DNA of 64,000 bases from DATARH01 sp050246595. Lineage in GTDB: Bacteria > Pseudomonadota > Alphaproteobacteria > ATCC43930 > CGMCC-115725. Each line of letters opens with the position of its first letter. Positions within the stretch are counted from its first letter, which is position 1. Shown here in pieces: positions 26,667 through 34,603 of this stretch. The stretch is taken from positions 1 through 64,000 of the forward strand of contig JBFWVT010000003.1 in the NCBI GenBank assembly GCA_050246595.1, read 5' to 3'. Position numbers and translations under genes: made by a program. The notes under the pieces are model-generated. The model had not been told where the DNA came from. It ran no database searches and saw only the letters and a list, made by a program, of their open reading frames with translations.

Positions 26667-28151
26667 CTAAACAACTGTAAAGCCCGGTGGTGCCAGCGGC
26701 TTGAGGGGCTCAAACGACAGCTCCGGCAGAACCGGCGGACCGGGCCGGGCATAGGCGAGATGCGGCACGGAAGCGACACCCTCGGCGTCCCAGAACGCGG
26801 GCAGCACACAACGGACAAGAGGCGGCAGCATCCGCCCGAAACCGCCCGTTGGCGCCGCGCCGGCGTATTGTCCGAGATACCCGACCGTGAACGCGCTGGC
26901 CGCTCCCCGCGGGAGCGAGACGGCGAAGCGCCGGTCCCAGCAGAGATCGGTCCCCGGCTCAAGCAGGATCGGCGCCTCGGCCAGGGCCAGTTCGCGCAGC
27001 ACCAGCAGCCGCCCTCGCCACGGAACGAAACGGCAGCCGCCGAGCGTGCGCGCCCGCTGCGGCTCCTGCGCGAGCGCCGCAAGCAGCCGGGCAAGCCGCG
27101 CGGTCCTGGCCGGATACCGCGACCCGCCGAGACACGCGACGATCTGCGACAGCAGGCGTGCGCCGGCGTCCGGATCAGCGGCCGTGAGCGCCGCCGGATC
27201 GAGCACGCCGAACCCGGCCGGGTGCAGCGCCACCGCCCGGGCGATCAGCGCGTCGAGCGCCTGCTCGCGCGCAATCCGCTCGCGGGCACGGGCTTGCACC
27301 TCGCCCTCCAGACCCGCCGGATCGGCCCCATTTGCAAGACCCTCTCCCGCACCGCGGGAGAGAGCCTGCCCCGGACCTGATCCGGGGGTGGCTCGGCCCG
27401 TCAGGGATGAGCCGGATGAGGGTGTCGACACCCGCTCGGCCGCTCGCCCCCTCCCCCCGGAACGCCCGCCCTGGCGGGCGGCCGTCCGGGGACCAACCCT
27501 CTCCCCCGAGGGGGGAGAGGGGGCTTTCCCGCAAAGCTCCAACCGGAGGCGGGCGCGCTCGAAGGCCGGGTTCAGGTTGCTTGGGTCGCGCAGAAACGGC
27601 TGCTCCTCGGCCGCCAGCAGCGCAGCCAGACGCCGCCGGCTTACGTTCAACAGCGGCCGCACAAGGCGGCAGCCTCTCAGTTCGCGCACCGCCGACATGC
27701 CGGCCAGCCCGTCGACGCCTGATCCGGCGCGGCGACGGATCAGATGCGTTTCAATCTGATCCTCCAAATGGTGCGCCGTGAGCAGGTGCAGAACGCCACG
27801 GCTGCGGCACCACGCCGTCAGCAAGCCGTATCGCGCCTCACGCGCCGCTTCCTGGACGCCGCTGGTCGGCTTTGGTCCCATCCAGCGAAGGATTTCATGC
27901 GGAATTGCGCGAGCCGCGAGCCATGATGCCACAATCCGCGCCTCATCGGCGCTGTCGCGGCGCAATCCGTGATCGACGGTAAGCCCCCACGCCTCGCCGC
28001 CTTGCGTCCGCGCCCAGCGATCGGCAAGCAGCGTCAACGCCATGCTGTCGGGTCCGCCGGAGACGGCGACCGCAATCAGCGGCCGCGTCTCGAACCCGCC
28101 GATCGCTGCGAGGCGGACGCCGAATTCCGCCAGGGTCAGCGGCGCCGCCAA
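26667..28151 (-). CDS. tilS: tRNA(Ile)-lysidine synthetase with repeat-derived insertion
   Basis: TilS makes lysidine at the wobble base of tRNA-Ile(CAU). The PP-loop AVSGGPDSMALTLLADRW and VDHGLRRDSADEARIV are intact, then HLLTAHHLEDQIETHL and SNLNPAFERARLRLEL. After this core comes a stretch (27343-27534 on DNA, about 64 codons) made of palindromic repeat DNA in frame. The C-terminal part resumes at GLEGEVQARARERIAREQ. The frame opens at 28247 inside another repeat; TTG at 28151 (LAAPLTLAEFGVRL) is the first start outside it. The start is uncertain. Confidence 0.88.
   Translation of the reverse strand: MAAPLTLAEFGVRLAAIGGFETRPLIAVAVSGGPDSMALTLLADRWARTQGGEAWGLTVDHGLRRDSADEARIVASWLAARAIPHEILRWMGPKPTSGVQEAAREARYGLLTAWCRSRGVLHLLTAHHLEDQIETHLIRRRAGSGVDGLAGMSAVRELRGCRLVRPLLNVSRRRLAALLAAEEQPFLRDPSNLNPAFERARLRLELCGKAPSPPSGERVGPRTAARQGGRSGGRGRAAERVSTPSSGSSLTGRATPGSGPGQALSRGAGEGLANGADPAGLEGEVQARARERIAREQALDALIARAVALHPAGFGVLDPAALTAADPDAGARLLSQIVACLGGSRYPARTARLARLLAALAQEPQRARTLGGCRFVPWRGRLLVLRELALAEAPILLEPGTDLCWDRRFAVSLPRGAASAFTVGYLGQYAGAAPTGGFGRMLPPLVRCVLPAFWDAEGVASVPHLAYARPGPPVLPELSFEPLKPLAPPGFTVV
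27343..27534. repeat. Palindromic repeat cluster inserted in frame in tilS
   Basis: Within about 192 bp lie ACCCTCTCCCGC/GCGGGAGAG arms, CCCCGGA-type arms (CCCCGGACCTGATCCGGGG), CGCCCGCC-CT-GGCGGGCG and a second CCCTCTCCCCC/GGGGGAGAGGG pair. Similar arms recur at 50931-51068 and in the ribosomal operon. The length is a multiple of three and it contains no stop in the tilS frame. Confidence 0.85.
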
Positions 28152-28160
28152 GCAAAGGAT

Positions 28161-28245
28161 GTCATTGCGAGGAGCGCAGCGACGAAGCAATCTCGGTGTC
28201 CGTGACCTGAGCGGCACGAGATTGCTTCGCTTCGCTCGCAATGAC
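28161..28245. repeat. Palindromic repeat, TCATTGCGAG family (copy 2)
   Basis: The outer arms GTCATTGCGAG and CTCGCAATGAC and the inner pair GAAGCAATCTCG / CGAGATTGCTTC match the copy between rplB and rpsS. The middle is shorter and different. It covers the 5' flank of tilS, and the tilS frame is open across it. Confidence 0.9.
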
Positions 28246-28263
28246 AACCCGAGACCGGTTCGG

Positions 28264-28445
28264 GTAGTGACTCAGTTCGAATGCAACAAGCATTACCGCC
28301 ATTCCGGGACGGCCCGAAGGGCCGGGCCCGCAATCCATGAATACCGGCTTTTCCGAGTATTCGGGGCCTGTGTTCATGGATTCCGGGCTCGCGGGCTGCG
28401 CCCGCGCCCCGGAATGAAAGGTTACATTTCAAACTGAGTCACTAC
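28264..28445. mobile_element. MITE-like element with 14-bp terminal inverted repeats
   Basis: GTAGTGACTCAGTT (28264-28277) and AACTGAGTCACTAC (28432-28445) are perfect terminal inverted repeats, and the similarity runs on inwards (CGAATGCAAC against TGAAATGTAAC). The 182-bp interior is itself palindromic (ATTCCGGGACGGCCC ... CGCCCCGGAATGA). It has no coding capacity. A clear target duplication was not found. It fills the tilS-cpoB gap with the neighbouring repeat. Confidence 0.7.
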
Positions 28446-28468
28446 TCCGGCTCGTCACGTGAAACAGG

Positions 28469-29428
28469 TCAGCAGCCCAGCCGTTTCATTTCGGAGGCGG
28501 CGCGCTGACGGACCGATGCCGCCGCCTGCGGAAATTCGTCGCCGAGTTTCGCCAGGGCGACGCAGGCATTCTGCTTCTGTTCGGCGCGAGCCAGCGACAT
28601 GCCGAGTTTCAGCAGCGCATCCGGCGTCTTCGAGCTTTTTGGATACCGCTTGTAGCCCTCCGCGAAGGCGCTCGCCGCCTCCATGTATTTTCCGCGCGCA
28701 TAATAGGTCTCCCCGAGCCAGTATTGTGCGTTACCGGCCATTTGATCCTTTGGATGCGCCGCGACAAATTCCTTGAATGCCGCCTCGGCATCCGGATACT
28801 TGGCCTGTTTCATCAGACCGAACGCATGATTGTACCGCTCGGTCGCCGATCCGCCCGGCAGCACTCCGGCAGTGGCCGGAGCCGGTGCGGGAGCGGCGCT
28901 CTCCCTCGTCTCCGAGCGCGGCGGCGTCCCAGGGGGGGTGAGTGTACCAAAGATCGGGGTCGGCCCACCGGGCGGCCCACCCTGCGATCTCGGCTCGTCC
29001 TCGTAGGCTCCCGACCGCTCCGCCAGTGCGGGCGGACGAGCGGGACGCGGCGGCCCGCCGGGGCCGGAGCCTTGACCAAAACGCGATTCGGCCTCGCCGT
29101 TAACCTGCTCAACCCGCCGGCGCAGCTGTTCGAGCCGATTGGCATACTCCTCGACGCGGCCGGTCAGCTCGCGCATTTCGGCTTCGAGCCGATCCATGCG
29201 GAGCTGGGCATTGACCGCCGCGGCGCCGTCCGGCGCGTACATCGGAACCGGCGCGCCGCGGTAGACGTGCCGCTGCAGCATGTTCAAGTCGCGTTCGAGC
29301 CGGTCGAGCCGGTCGTATGGCGAGCGCTCCTGAGCCCATGCCGGCGGAACCCATACCGGGGCGGAGGACAGTGTCAGACCGAGCGCCAGCGTCAGACAGG
29401 CGCGCGGCAGGAGCGATTGTCGAAACAT
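28469..29428 (-). CDS. cpoB: Cell division coordinator CpoB (YbgF)
   Basis: The 319-residue product is periplasmic. It has a signal peptide with a cleavage site near VPPAWAQE, a coiled-coil trimerisation segment (RLDRLERDLNMLQRH, then RMDRLEAEMRELTGRVEEY), a Pro/Gly-rich linker of about 90 residues and C-terminal tetratricopeptide repeats from ATERYNHAFGLMKQAKYPDA. CpoB links Tol-Pal constriction to PBP1B in E. coli. The start at 29428 (MFRQSLLPRAC) suits the signal peptide. It follows pal, as usual. Confidence 0.94.
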   Translation of the reverse strand: MFRQSLLPRACLTLALGLTLSSAPVWVPPAWAQERSPYDRLDRLERDLNMLQRHVYRGAPVPMYAPDGAAAVNAQLRMDRLEAEMRELTGRVEEYANRLEQLRRRVEQVNGEAESRFGQGSGPGGPPRPARPPALAERSGAYEDEPRSQGGPPGGPTPIFGTLTPPGTPPRSETRESAAPAPAPATAGVLPGGSATERYNHAFGLMKQAKYPDAEAAFKEFVAAHPKDQMAGNAQYWLGETYYARGKYMEAASAFAEGYKRYPKSSKTPDALLKLGMSLARAEQKQNACVALAKLGDEFPQAAASVRQRAASEMKRLGC

Positions 29429-29560
29429 CCTGCGGAGCCTCGTAGAAGATGCGCTGACAACCCGAGTCCCGGGACGCATGCGACAGTAATGATTATCCCA
29501 GGTTTTGGGCGAAAAATGGGCGCAGGCCGACGCCCGCGCCCGGCACCGGCCGGCTGCCGC

Positions 29561-30076
29561 TCAATTGACGACCGTCACCGCCCGTCGGTTCTGCGCGTAG
29601 GCCTCTTCGGTCGAGCCCGGCACGGCCGGCCGCTCCTTGCCGAAGCTGATCGTGGATAGCCGCGACGGAGATATGCCCAGGGCGACCAGCACGTTGCGGG
29701 CGGCCTGTGCACGCCGTTCGCCAAGGGCCAGATTGTATTCGCGGGTGCCGCGCTCGTCGGCATGGCCTTCGATCGTGACCGCCACATTCGGATAACGCTT
29801 CAGCCATTCGGCCTGACGCTGCAGCACGAGCTGCGCCTCGGACGTGATCTCGGCGCTGTCAAAGGTAAAGAAGATCCGGTCGCCGGCCGTCGCGGCCAGA
29901 TCCTGTTGCGAGCCCGGGCCGAACCGCGACGCGCTGATCCCGGCCGGGGCGCCAACTCCGCCGGGTCCGCCCAAACCGACCGGACCGCCCGGTCCGCCGG
30001 CGGCCGTCTCGGGCCGGTTGCCGCAGGCGGCAAGCATCAGCAGGACCCCGGCAAGGGCCGTCAAACGCAGAAGCAT
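29561..30076 (-). CDS. pal: Peptidoglycan-associated lipoprotein Pal
   Basis: The 171-residue lipoprotein has the lipobox LLMLAAC (lipidated Cys at residue 18) and a Gly/Pro-rich linker. The OmpA-like domain follows with IFFTFDSAEITSEAQ and TIEGHADERGTREYNLALGE, which binds meso-diaminopimelate of the wall. It anchors the outer membrane during division with TolB. The start at 30076 has GGGGG 6 nt upstream. It lies 153 bp after tolB. Confidence 0.97.
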   Translation of the reverse strand: MLLRLTALAGVLLMLAACGNRPETAAGGPGGPVGLGGPGGVGAPAGISASRFGPGSQQDLAATAGDRIFFTFDSAEITSEAQLVLQRQAEWLKRYPNVAVTIEGHADERGTREYNLALGERRAQAARNVLVALGISPSRLSTISFGKERPAVPGSTEEAYAQNRRAVTVVN

Positions 30077-30229
30077 GCAATCCCCCTTCAAGATACGCGG
30101 CGAGCCGCGGCCAAAGCATTCCCAATGCCGAAAAACCTGGGCCGAAACCCGCCCCGACTCCCCGCCTCCCCCGGCGGATGTCAAGCAAGGCGATGACGGG
30201 CACGGATCAGGGTCCCGCCTCAGCCGGAA

Positions 30230-31567
30230 CTATCGAAGCAACGGCGACCAGGCCGGGTCGGATGCGCTTCCCGGCGTGCTGACCACCCGCTGGTTCTGCC
30301 CGGTAAGATCGATCGTATAGAGCTGCGAGTTGCCGCCGCCGCCGCGCGAGTCGGTGCGTCCCTGGCGGAAATACATCAGCACGCGCCCGTTTGGCGCCCA
30401 GGTCGGCCCCTCGACGAGATAATCCTGCGTCAGCAGCCGCTCGCCGGAACCGTCCGGCCGCATCACCCCGATGTAAAACGTCCCGCCGTCAATCTTTGTG
30501 AACGCGATCAGGTCGCCGCGCGGCGACCATACCGGCGTCCCGTATTTCCCCGAACCGAAGCTGATCCGTCTGGCATCGCCGCCATCCGCATTCATCACGT
30601 AAAGCTGCTGCGAGCCGCCGCGGTCCGAGTTGAACACGATCCGGCTGCCGTCCGGCGAATACGAGGGCGAGGTATCGATCGCGTTCCCGCTGGTCAGCCG
30701 CGCCAGCCGCCGGCTGCGCAGATCGAGCGTGAACAGGTTTGTCGCACCGCCTTCGGTGCGGCTGAGGACGAGTTTTGTGCCGTCCGGCGAAAAGCGCGGC
30801 GCGAAGGTCATCCCGGGAAAATCGCCGATCGGCTCCTGGTGGCCGGTCTCGATGTTGTAAAGATATACGCGCGGCGTCCGCCCGGCGTAGGACAGATAGG
30901 TGATCTGCTGCGCCGACGGCGAGAAGCGGGGGGTCAGCACCAGCGAGCGGCCATCGGTCAGGTACTGGTGATTGGCGCCGTCCTGGTCCATGATCGCCAG
31001 CCGTTTTACGCGGGCCTGCGCCGGCCCGGACTCGGCGATATAGACGATCCGCGTGTCGAAATAGCCTTCCTCGCCGGTGATCCGCTTGTAGATCTGGTCG
31101 GCGACGACATGCGCGATGCGCCGCCAGTTCTGCCGCGTCGTCGTGAACGCAAAACCGGCGAGCTGCTGCTCGGCGAACACGTCCCACAGCCGGAACTCGA
31201 CCCTGAGGCGGCCGTCGCCCTGCGGCTGCACCGAGCCGGTTACAAGAGCCTGCGCGTTGATCTGCCGCCAGTCGCCAAAGCGCGGGGTGTCGCCGGCCGC
31301 GACGGTCTGAATAAAGCTGCGCTGGTCAACCGGTCGGAACAGACCGGAGCGTTCGAGATCGGCCGTAACGACCTGCGCGATGTCGCGTCCGACCTGAGCG
31401 GCGTCGCCCGGACCCGGAAACGCCGGGATCGCGATCGGCAAGGGCTGGGCGGTGCCGCGCGTGATGTCGAGGCGCAGCTCGGCCCGCGCCGGAAACCCGA
31501 GCAGAAACAACGCAACCGCAAGCAGCGCCGCGCCTGCGGCGCCGCGAACGCCATACCTCCAGCTCAT
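30230..31567 (-). CDS. tolB: Tol-Pal system protein TolB
   Basis: The 445-residue product is a periplasmic beta-propeller. A signal peptide precedes LRLDITRGTAQPLPIAI, and the propeller repeats show APRFSPDGTKLVLSR, SPSYSPDGSRIVFNSDRG and SPRGDLIAFTKID. TolB binds Pal and TolA in the trans-envelope machine. The ATG at 31567 overlaps the tolA stop by 4 nt (ATGA), which supports this start and translational coupling. Confidence 0.97.
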   Translation of the reverse strand: MSWRYGVRGAAGAALLAVALFLLGFPARAELRLDITRGTAQPLPIAIPAFPGPGDAAQVGRDIAQVVTADLERSGLFRPVDQRSFIQTVAAGDTPRFGDWRQINAQALVTGSVQPQGDGRLRVEFRLWDVFAEQQLAGFAFTTTRQNWRRIAHVVADQIYKRITGEEGYFDTRIVYIAESGPAQARVKRLAIMDQDGANHQYLTDGRSLVLTPRFSPSAQQITYLSYAGRTPRVYLYNIETGHQEPIGDFPGMTFAPRFSPDGTKLVLSRTEGGATNLFTLDLRSRRLARLTSGNAIDTSPSYSPDGSRIVFNSDRGGSQQLYVMNADGGDARRISFGSGKYGTPVWSPRGDLIAFTKIDGGTFYIGVMRPDGSGERLLTQDYLVEGPTWAPNGRVLMYFRQGRTDSRGGGGNSQLYTIDLTGQNQRVVSTPGSASDPAWSPLLR

Positions 31568-32736
31568 AAGATGTCCTTTGGGCTCAACGCGATCTCGAAC
31601 GTCTTCCACGATTCGTATTTTTCCGGCGGCAGACGCAACGGCCTGCAATGCGGATGGAAGAAGGCCCGGCGCGCACTTTCCGCCGCGGCGCGGAAAAACG
31701 GGTCGCCGAGCCTGGCTTTATCGACGATGTCTGCCTGGAGCACGCGGCCGTCCGGAGCGATCGTGCCGCGGATCGTCACGACAAGATCCCTGGCGTCGCG
31801 CGCGCCGGCCGGAATATTCCAGCACCGCGACAATTGTTGGCGGACAATATCGATCTCGCTGGCGGTCAGCTCGGTTCCGAGCGGTGCTTTCGGCTGCGCC
31901 GAGGGCGGCGACAGCGAGGCCATCCGCCGCGGCGCCGGTGTCGGCTCCTCGGTCCGCGCCGTCTGCTGCCTGGTCAGGTTCTTCAGCAGACTGTCAAAGG
32001 CGTCCGGCTGATCCTCTTTCTCGCGCGTTTCCAGATCCTGGAGCAGTTTGCTGAATGCCGCCGGATCAACCTTTCTGGATTCGGGTTTGACCTCGGTCTT
32101 CGGCTCGGCTCGGGTCGCGCGCTGCGGCTCCGGCTTTGGCTTGGGATCGGGCTTCGTCTCGGCGCGCGCCTGCTGCACCGGCCGCGGCTCAGGTTTCGGT
32201 TTGGGCTTGCGTTCCGGAAGCGGCGGCGGAACGGCCGAGGCTCGCGCCTCGACCGGCTTCGGCGGAGGCGGCGGAGCCGGCAGCGGTTTCGGTTCGGCTT
32301 TCGCCACGGGCGGCGGAGCGGGCGGGACCGGTTTCGCCTCGGGGGTCGGCGGCGGAGGCGGCACCGGTGTCGCCGCGGCGGAGGGGGGTGGCGCCGGGCT
32401 CGGGGCCGGCGGTTCCGGCTTTGGTTCGGGGACCGGCGCGGGCTGGGCGAGCGGTGGCTCGGGCTTGGCGTCGGGGCGCGGCCGGAACGGGTTCGGCGTT
32501 GTTGCGCGCGTTTGCGGCGCGATAGTCACAAGCTGTACCGCGATCGGCATGTCTTGCGGCGGCGGCTTGCGGAACAGGTTTGGCACGCCGAATACAACCA
32601 GCGCCGCGACCACCACATGCAGCGCCGCCGACGCCGCGATGCCGCCCCGGGTCATACTGCCAGGGGTCATGTCGCGCGGTGCCCCGGAATCCGACCCCGT
32701 ACCGTGCCCGCCCGCGCCGATCGTATCCGCGGTCAT
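31564..32736 (-). CDS. tolA: Tol-Pal energy transducer TolA
   Basis: The 390-residue product has one N-terminal membrane segment (ALHVVVAALVVFGVPNLF). A long Pro/Lys/Glu-rich central part follows, with repeated PEPKPEPP-type motifs, and then a TonB/TolA-like C-terminal domain (LSRCWNIPAGARDARDLVV). TolA transmits proton-motive force from TolQR to the outer membrane. The unusual proline-rich linker replaces the Ala/Lys-rich helix of E. coli TolA. The start at 32736 is the first ATG giving the normal cytoplasmic head. Confidence 0.93.
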   Translation of the reverse strand: MTADTIGAGGHGTGSDSGAPRDMTPGSMTRGGIAASAALHVVVAALVVFGVPNLFRKPPPQDMPIAVQLVTIAPQTRATTPNPFRPRPDAKPEPPLAQPAPVPEPKPEPPAPSPAPPPSAAATPVPPPPPTPEAKPVPPAPPPVAKAEPKPLPAPPPPPKPVEARASAVPPPLPERKPKPKPEPRPVQQARAETKPDPKPKPEPQRATRAEPKTEVKPESRKVDPAAFSKLLQDLETREKEDQPDAFDSLLKNLTRQQTARTEEPTPAPRRMASLSPPSAQPKAPLGTELTASEIDIVRQQLSRCWNIPAGARDARDLVVTIRGTIAPDGRVLQADIVDKARLGDPFFRAAAESARRAFFHPHCRPLRLPPEKYESWKTFEIALSPKDIL

Positions 32737-32761
32737 GATGCCAACCCGGAACGCCGCCCGT

Positions 32762-33241
32762 TCACTGCTTCGCGTGGCCGGTCTGGCGCGCCGCCGCCGG
32801 ACCGGTTTTCGGCATTTCAGCCACCAGCGACACCTTGCGGAACCCGGCCGCGCTGACAAGGCTCATGATTTCGAGCACGCGCCCGTAATTGATCGCCTTG
32901 TCGCCGCGGACATAGAGCACGGCGTCGGGGTTGCCGCCGGTGATCGCCTGCAACCGCGGCACCAGCGAATCGACCTCGATGCCGGTTTCCTGCAGAAACA
33001 AGGCGCCGTCGCGGTTGACCGTAATCGTCAGCGGCTCCTTCGGCTCGTTGATCGCCGGGGCGGCGGTCTCCGGCAGATCGACCGGCACCCCGACCGTCAG
33101 CAGCGGCGCGGTGACCATGAAGACGACGAGCAGCACCAGCATGACATCGACCAGCGGTGTCACATTGATCTCGGCCATCGGCCGGTAGCGTCCCCTGCCT
33201 CCGCCGGTGCGGCCGTTGCCGCTATAGGCCGAGAGCGCCAT
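32762..33241 (-). CDS. tolR: Tol-Pal protein TolR (ExbD family)
   Basis: The 159-residue product has one transmembrane segment with the proton-coupling aspartate (INVTPLVDVMLVLLVVFMV) and a periplasmic domain ending LEIMSLVSAAGFRKVSLVAE. It forms the ion-driven motor with TolQ. Three bases separate it from tolQ. It is a little longer than usual at the C-terminus (PAAARQTGHAKQ). Confidence 0.95.
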   Translation of the reverse strand: MALSAYSGNGRTGGGRGRYRPMAEINVTPLVDVMLVLLVVFMVTAPLLTVGVPVDLPETAAPAINEPKEPLTITVNRDGALFLQETGIEVDSLVPRLQAITGGNPDAVLYVRGDKAINYGRVLEIMSLVSAAGFRKVSLVAEMPKTGPAAARQTGHAKQ

Positions 33242-33244
33242 CGC

Positions 33245-33967
33245 TCACTGCCTCTCGTCGAGCTGGCGCGACAGGATCGCGCTGAACTCGGTCGCGAACC
33301 CCTCAAGCCGGCTGGCATAACGGCCGAAATCGCTGGCCAGCTTGTTGTAGGCGACGACCGCCGGGATCGCCGCGACAAGGCCGAGCGCGGTCGCGAACAG
33401 CGCTTCGGCAATGCCGGGCGCGACAACGGCGAGGCTGGTGTTTTTCGATGCGGCGATCGCCTGGAAGCTGTTCATGATGCCCCAGACCGTGCCGAACAGA
33501 CCGATAAACGGCGCCGTCGAGCCGACTGTCGCCAGAAAACCCATAAAGCGCTCGACGCGGTCCATCTCGCGCCCGACCGTGACGTTCATCACGCGCTCGA
33601 TGCGCTGCTGCAGGCTGGAGCGCATACCCGGCGTGCCGAGCAGGCCCTTCGCGGCGCTGCGCCGCCATTCGCGCATCGCGGCAGCGAACACGGCGCTCAT
33701 CGGATCGATCGGGCGCTGACCGACCCGGTCGTACAAATCGTCGAGCGAGCCGCCCGACCAGAACGTGTCCTCAAAGCTGGAAGCCGCCTGCCGCAGCCGG
33801 CGCAGCCGCAGCACCTTGTCAAAGATCACCGCCCACGACCAGAACGAGGCGATGACCAGGATCAGCATGACGAGTTTGACGATGCTGTCCGATTGCAGGA
33901 ACAGGTCGAAGATCGAAAAGCTCGGGGTCACGGTGCCGACAAGTGCTGTGGTTTGTAACGGTTGCAT
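33245..33967 (-). CDS. tolQ: Tol-Pal protein TolQ (ExbB/MotA family)
   Basis: The 240-residue product has three transmembrane segments: near FLQSDSIVKLVMLILVIASF, LATVGSTAPFIGLFGTVWGI, and ALFATALGLVAAIPAVVAY. TolQ surrounds the TolR dimer in the inner membrane. It is the usual first gene of the tol operon after ybgC, separated from it by 14 nt. Confidence 0.96.
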   Translation of the reverse strand: MQPLQTTALVGTVTPSFSIFDLFLQSDSIVKLVMLILVIASFWSWAVIFDKVLRLRRLRQAASSFEDTFWSGGSLDDLYDRVGQRPIDPMSAVFAAAMREWRRSAAKGLLGTPGMRSSLQQRIERVMNVTVGREMDRVERFMGFLATVGSTAPFIGLFGTVWGIMNSFQAIAASKNTSLAVVAPGIAEALFATALGLVAAIPAVVAYNKLASDFGRYASRLEGFATEFSAILSRQLDERQ

Positions 33968-33981
33968 GTGATGGCGGCCTT

Positions 33982-34443
33982 TTATGGCGTCTTTGCGACA
34001 ATTGATGGCGGCACGGAGGAATGATCGGCCGACGCGAGCACGGCGCGCAGCGCCGGCGGAATCCGGCGCGGGCGGCCGTCCCGACCGATGCAGGCGACAA
34101 TAATGTCGAGCGCCGCGAGGACCGCGCCGTCGCGGCAGATGCGCTGATCGAGACGCAGCCTTGCCCCGCCGATCTCGACGATTCGGGTCTCGACGCGCAG
34201 CAGGTCGTCGAGCCGCGCCGGCAGCAGGTAATCGGCGCTGATCTTTCTTACTGTGAACACGATGCCGGTTTCGGCGGCGATGCCGCTATGCGCAAAGCCG
34301 AGTGTACGCATCATCTCGGTGCGCCCCCGCTCGGCGAATTTCAAATAGTTGGCGTAGTAGACGATGCCGCTCGCGTCGGTGTCCTCGTAATAGACGCGCA
34401 GCTTCATCGTATGAGTGAGGTCGGGCATTACCGGAATGCTCAT
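33982..34443 (-). CDS. ybgC: Acyl-CoA thioesterase YbgC
   Basis: The 153-residue hotdog-fold product has the 4HBT motif RVYYEDTDASGIVYYANYLK, with the active-site Asp. In E. coli YbgC acts on acyl-CoA and is encoded with tolQ. The start at 34443 is chosen by family length; MPDLTHTMKLRVYY six codons in would also fit. It begins next to a palindromic repeat that separates it from ruvB. Confidence 0.9.
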   Translation of the reverse strand: MSIPVMPDLTHTMKLRVYYEDTDASGIVYYANYLKFAERGRTEMMRTLGFAHSGIAAETGIVFTVRKISADYLLPARLDDLLRVETRIVEIGGARLRLDQRICRDGAVLAALDIIVACIGRDGRPRRIPPALRAVLASADHSSVPPSIVAKTP

Positions 34444-34480
34444 TATGAGGCGTCCCAAGCCTCGGATCGATGAGCGGATT

Positions 34481-34562
34481 GTAGGATGGGCTGAGCGCAG
34501 CGAAGCCCATAGCGCGGCTTCAGCCGGCAAGGATGGGCTTCGCTCTGCTCAGTCCATCCTAC
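34481..34562. repeat. Palindromic repeat, GTAGGATGGGCTGAGC family (copy 1)
   Basis: GTAGGATGGGCTGAGCGCAG and CTGCTCAGTCCATCCTAC are imperfect inverted arms, with an inner CGAAGCCCAT / ATGGGCTTCG pair. The same element occurs behind the family 5 uracil-DNA glycosylase (50333-50423). It lies between ruvB and ybgC. Confidence 0.85.
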
Positions 34563-34603
34563 CGTTCCGAACGGCGGAGAGGGGGGCTTCGGCGCGTGCC
34601 CGT

